DNA of 64,000 nt from Bdellovibrio sp047344985 (GTDB lineage: Bacteria > Bdellovibrionota > Bdellovibrionia > Bdellovibrionales > Bdellovibrionaceae). Under the pieces are notes generated by a model that saw only the letters and a list, made by a program, of their open reading frames with translations, was not told the origin of the DNA and did no database searches. Positions 61,329 through 64,000 of the stretch are shown here, in pieces. The DNA is taken from contig NZ_CP178861.1 of the NCBI RefSeq assembly GCF_047344985.1, forward strand, positions 2,852,001-2,916,000, written 5' to 3'. Positions within the stretch are counted from its first letter, which is position 1. Every line of letters starts with the position of its first letter. The position numbers were made by a program, and so were the translations under genes.

Positions 61329-62681
61329 ATGAAAAAGATCCTTTTGGTCGAAGACGACAATTTATTTCGCTCGGCCGTCAAAAGTATTTTGGGAAAAAAA
61401 TATGAAATCATAGAAGCCAATAATGGAAAAATGGCCCGCGAGCTTATAATAATGAGCCCTCCGGATCTGGTGATTTCAGATATTCAAATGCCTCACTTCA
61501 GCGGCGTTGAACTGCTGACCTGGATTAAAAAGAACCAGCCCCTTCCTGTGATTCTAATGACTGGATTTTCGCAAATCTTGGAAACACAACAAGCCCACAA
61601 CTTAGGCGCCGATGACTTTTTGGCCAAGCCGTTTAAGGAAGACGAGCTGACTGAGAAGATCAAACGAATCTTTAAAGAAGAAGAAGCCCCCGCAGGACCT
61701 GCCGTTCCGGTGGATTTAGACAAAGAGTTCTGCAAACTTCCCATTGAAGACTTCGTCTCTGACAAAGAATCCGATTTTGCGATCTACATTCGCATGACAT
61801 CGAGTAAATACATTAAAATTGCCCATCAGGGCGGACGTCTTTCTCCTGAAAAAATCAACACTCTTCGTGAAAAGGGAGTGACTCATCTTTATATTCGTCA
61901 GGAAGACTTTGGGAAGCTTGTTGGCTTCACAGTTCTTGTTTCCAAGGCTGTCTCCGCCAGCGGGCAAGTGGAGCGCGCAAAAAAACTTCGCTTCATGCAA
62001 TACACGGGAGAAATGCTTGTCCAGCAGGCGTTCGTGCAAGGAACCGATGAAGCCCTTTTCCGCAACGCTAAAGATTTTCTTACCACGAGTATGAATATCA
62101 TGACTGAAGATCAAGAGACCTTCACGATGCTGGAAATTTTAAGCACTCACACGGATCACCTCTATACACACAGTTTAGGTGTCAGTATTTTTTCTGTGAT
62201 GATCGCAAAACAACTGGGCTGGCAGTCTCCGCAAACGCTTTTTAAAATCTCTTTGGCGGGTCTTTTCCACGATATCGGAAAAAAAGAAATTCCTAAACAT
62301 ATCTTGGAAAAATCGCGCGCTCTTCTTACCCAGGAAGAACGCTCTCTTATTGAAACTCATCCCACTCGCGGAAAAGAAATTCTGGAGTCTTTAAAAAATG
62401 TGCCTTCAGAGGTGATTCAAGTGGCGTACGAGCATCACGAAGATGTGTTGGGTCAGGGTTATCCTCGCGGCATTGATCATAAAAGAATTCATCCAATGAC
62501 TCATATTGTGGCGGTGGCGAATGCTTTTTGTAACTACACCCTTCCCAGCCCCAGCAATCCGCGTCCTTTGAATGCCCAAGAGGGATTTATGGCCATGAAA
62601 AAGTACAAGGAAAACTCTCTGGATTCACAATGTCTTTCGGCTTTATCTAAAGTGCTTAAACAACAAAAGGCCGCTTCATGA
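61329..62681 (+). CDS. Response regulator with HD-GYP domain
   Basis: The 450-residue protein has an N-terminal receiver domain with the acidic pocket E8-D9-D10, phosphoacceptor Asp51 (VISDIQMP), MTGFS Thr near 79 and Lys near 101. A middle domain of about 120 residues follows. The C-terminal HD-GYP domain, a c-di-GMP phosphodiesterase family, has HTDHLYTHSLGVS, LFHDIGKKEIP near 312 and HHEDVLGQGYP near 367. In the last motif the family Asp is Leu, so activity may be altered. Translationally coupled (ATGA) to the downstream sensor, a likely partner. Confidence 0.85.
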   Translation: MKKILLVEDDNLFRSAVKSILGKKYEIIEANNGKMARELIIMSPPDLVISDIQMPHFSGVELLTWIKKNQPLPVILMTGFSQILETQQAHNLGADDFLAKPFKEDELTEKIKRIFKEEEAPAGPAVPVDLDKEFCKLPIEDFVSDKESDFAIYIRMTSSKYIKIAHQGGRLSPEKINTLREKGVTHLYIRQEDFGKLVGFTVLVSKAVSASGQVERAKKLRFMQYTGEMLVQQAFVQGTDEALFRNAKDFLTTSMNIMTEDQETFTMLEILSTHTDHLYTHSLGVSIFSVMIAKQLGWQSPQTLFKISLAGLFHDIGKKEIPKHILEKSRALLTQEERSLIETHPTRGKEILESLKNVPSEVIQVAYEHHEDVLGQGYPRGIDHKRIHPMTHIVAVANAFCNYTLPSPSNPRPLNAQEGFMAMKKYKENSLDSQCLSALSKVLKQQKAAS

Positions 62682-64000
62682 ATTTAAAAAGCCTCTCCGT
62701 TAGAACTCTTTGGAAAATGGCTTTGCGAATTACAGTCGTGGTCTTAATTGTCACGGTTTGCGGTTATTTGCACTTAAAACACACGATTGAAGAGCAAAGT
62801 AAAAACACTCTCTCCAGTTATAATGCCGAGAGGGAAGCCCGTGAACGCATTGTTTTCGATGAGGCCCAACAAAATCACGAGATTCTGAAAAAAGAATTTC
62901 TTTTGCAGTATAAAAAGAATCTGAAGGACCCACTCACTCCAGGAAGATACTCTAAACTTGTAAAACGATATGACGACGGTGCTACTCGCAATAGAGATGA
63001 AAAATTCGACGGTAAAAATCTTTCAGGCATTTTTATTGGACCACAGGCCGATCAAAGTCTTTCCTTCATGGCGCGCACACTAGCGGCGTATGATCTATGC
63101 AATCGCATGGGCCCCGCTTATCACTCTCGGTTTCAGGACACTTATTTTACATTTCCGGAAAATGCCATTGTTCTTTATTGGCCCGAACAACCTCTTTGGG
63201 CTCTGGATGCAAAAAACACTCTGAATATGCCTGAGGAGGAATACGCCTCTGTTTCGATGCCGGCTCAAGATCCGCAAAAAAAGACGGCTTGGACGGGACT
63301 TTTCTATGACAAGGTTTCTAAGATCTGGATGGTGACAGGTTCAACACCGATTTATGACGGAGCAGAGTTTTTGGGTTCGGTTCATCATGATGTGATGGTA
63401 ACGGAACTTATCAACCGCACGCTGAATGATCATCTCAAAGGCGGTCGCAATTATGTTGTGCGTGCAGACGGTCGTTTGATCGCGCATCCCACGCATTTAG
63501 AAGAGTTGCAAAAGCATGACGGTAAATATGACATCAAATCCAGCAAAGATGAAGTTTTGCTTTCTCAATTTCAATTATTGGGGAATCACAGCTCTGCCGA
63601 AGTGATTTCCGATGAACATGACAACTATTTAGCGATTGCAAAAATCGCTGGTCCTGATTGGTATCTCGTTTCCGAATATCCCAAATCTATCGTGCGTAAG
63701 ACCGCTTTGGAAAACGTCGGTTTTCTTTTAGGCGCGGGAGTTTTTTCTTTAGTGGTTGAGTTGATTGTATTATTCTTCGTTTTGCGTCGGGAAATTTCAC
63801 GTCCTTTAATGGACTTGATCTCCAGCGCGAAAGAAGTCGCTCAAGGGAATTACAGCATTCACCTCTACACCTTCGCCCAACGTGAGGATGAATTAGGCCA
63901 GCTCGCCCAGTCTTTCACAGAGATGACTCATGCCTTAAATGAGCGCGATAAAATGTTGGCCCGTCACAATGAAGATCTTGAATCGTTGGTTACCGAAAGA
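62678..64000 (+). CDS. Cache/HAMP membrane sensor, probable histidine kinase (3' end outside window)
   Basis: The frame starts at ATG 62678 in an ATGA overlap with the HD-GYP gene and is open to the window end (441 codons). It has a first membrane helix near residues 15-32 (ITVVVLIVTVCGYL) and a periplasmic sensor region of about 310 residues with a Cache-like block (NYVVRADGRLIAHP and WYLVSEYPKSIV). A second helix (LGAGVFSLVVELIVLFFVL), a HAMP domain (SRPLMDLISSAKEVAQGNYS) and a coiled coil entering the missing part follow. The coupling suggests it signals to the receiver protein; the kinase itself is not visible. Confidence 0.75.
   Translation, partial: MNLKSLSVRTLWKMALRITVVVLIVTVCGYLHLKHTIEEQSKNTLSSYNAEREARERIVFDEAQQNHEILKKEFLLQYKKNLKDPLTPGRYSKLVKRYDDGATRNRDEKFDGKNLSGIFIGPQADQSLSFMARTLAAYDLCNRMGPAYHSRFQDTYFTFPENAIVLYWPEQPLWALDAKNTLNMPEEEYASVSMPAQDPQKKTAWTGLFYDKVSKIWMVTGSTPIYDGAEFLGSVHHDVMVTELINRTLNDHLKGGRNYVVRADGRLIAHPTHLEELQKHDGKYDIKSSKDEVLLSQFQLLGNHSSAEVISDEHDNYLAIAKIAGPDWYLVSEYPKSIVRKTALENVGFLLGAGVFSLVVELIVLFFVLRREISRPLMDLISSAKEVAQGNYSIHLYTFAQREDELGQLAQSFTEMTHALNERDKMLARHNEDLESLVTER

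Overview
This 64 kb window looks like chromosomal DNA of a Bdellovibrio-type predatory bacterium (Bdellovibrionota). That placement is inference. It rests on the mix of a Gram-negative envelope (KdsA, lipoproteins, L,D-transpeptidase), an exported trypsin-like protease, paired HTTM membrane proteins, an adjacent TIGR03546/TIGR03545 pair and the arrangement of the translation genes. No species is claimed. No CRISPR array, insertion sequence, prophage or rRNA gene was seen.

Layout. 1-3711: purine-degradation genes (xanthine dehydrogenase end, xdhC, adenine deaminase). 3805-7161: a small membrane protein, a DUF1636 protein coupled to a trypsin-like lipoprotein, and an AidB-like acyl-CoA dehydrogenase. 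7246-10578: a giant exported protein with about 120 Gly-Asn-Asn triplets. 10975-14051: two copies, in inverted orientation, of a two-gene module (membrane-anchored partner plus HTTM protein). 14262-25698: envelope and surface-sugar genes (L,D-transpeptidase, manC, a sugar aminotransferase, kdsA, a flippase-like protein, a HAD phosphatase-like protein, TIGR03546/TIGR03545, a VWA-like lipoprotein, a TlpA-like thioredoxin).

25974-60003 is the core information-processing block, almost all on the minus strand. Read in the direction of transcription it runs pyrF-rlmB, tRNA-Thr-Tyr-Gly-Thr, tuf, tRNA-Trp, secE-nusG-rplKAJL, rpoBC, rpsL-rpsG-fusA, and then the S10-spc-alpha ribosomal-protein cluster from rpsJ to rplQ, including secY, adk and rpoA. 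Three things stand out. rplX (L24) is missing between rplN and rplE, which are only 11 bases apart. infA and map are missing between adk and rpmJ. rplJL is separated from rpoBC by a lipoprotein gene on the opposite strand and a 136-bp palindrome.

60179-64000 (plus strand) holds a two-helix membrane protein with a HAMP-like tail, a small exported beta-sandwich protein, and a signalling pair: a receiver-HD-GYP protein translationally coupled to a Cache/HAMP sensor that runs off the window.

The strongest candidates for something undescribed are the GNN-repeat protein, the inverted HTTM modules, the rplL/rpoB palindrome, the inverted-repeat leader before tRNA-Trp, and the absence of L24.
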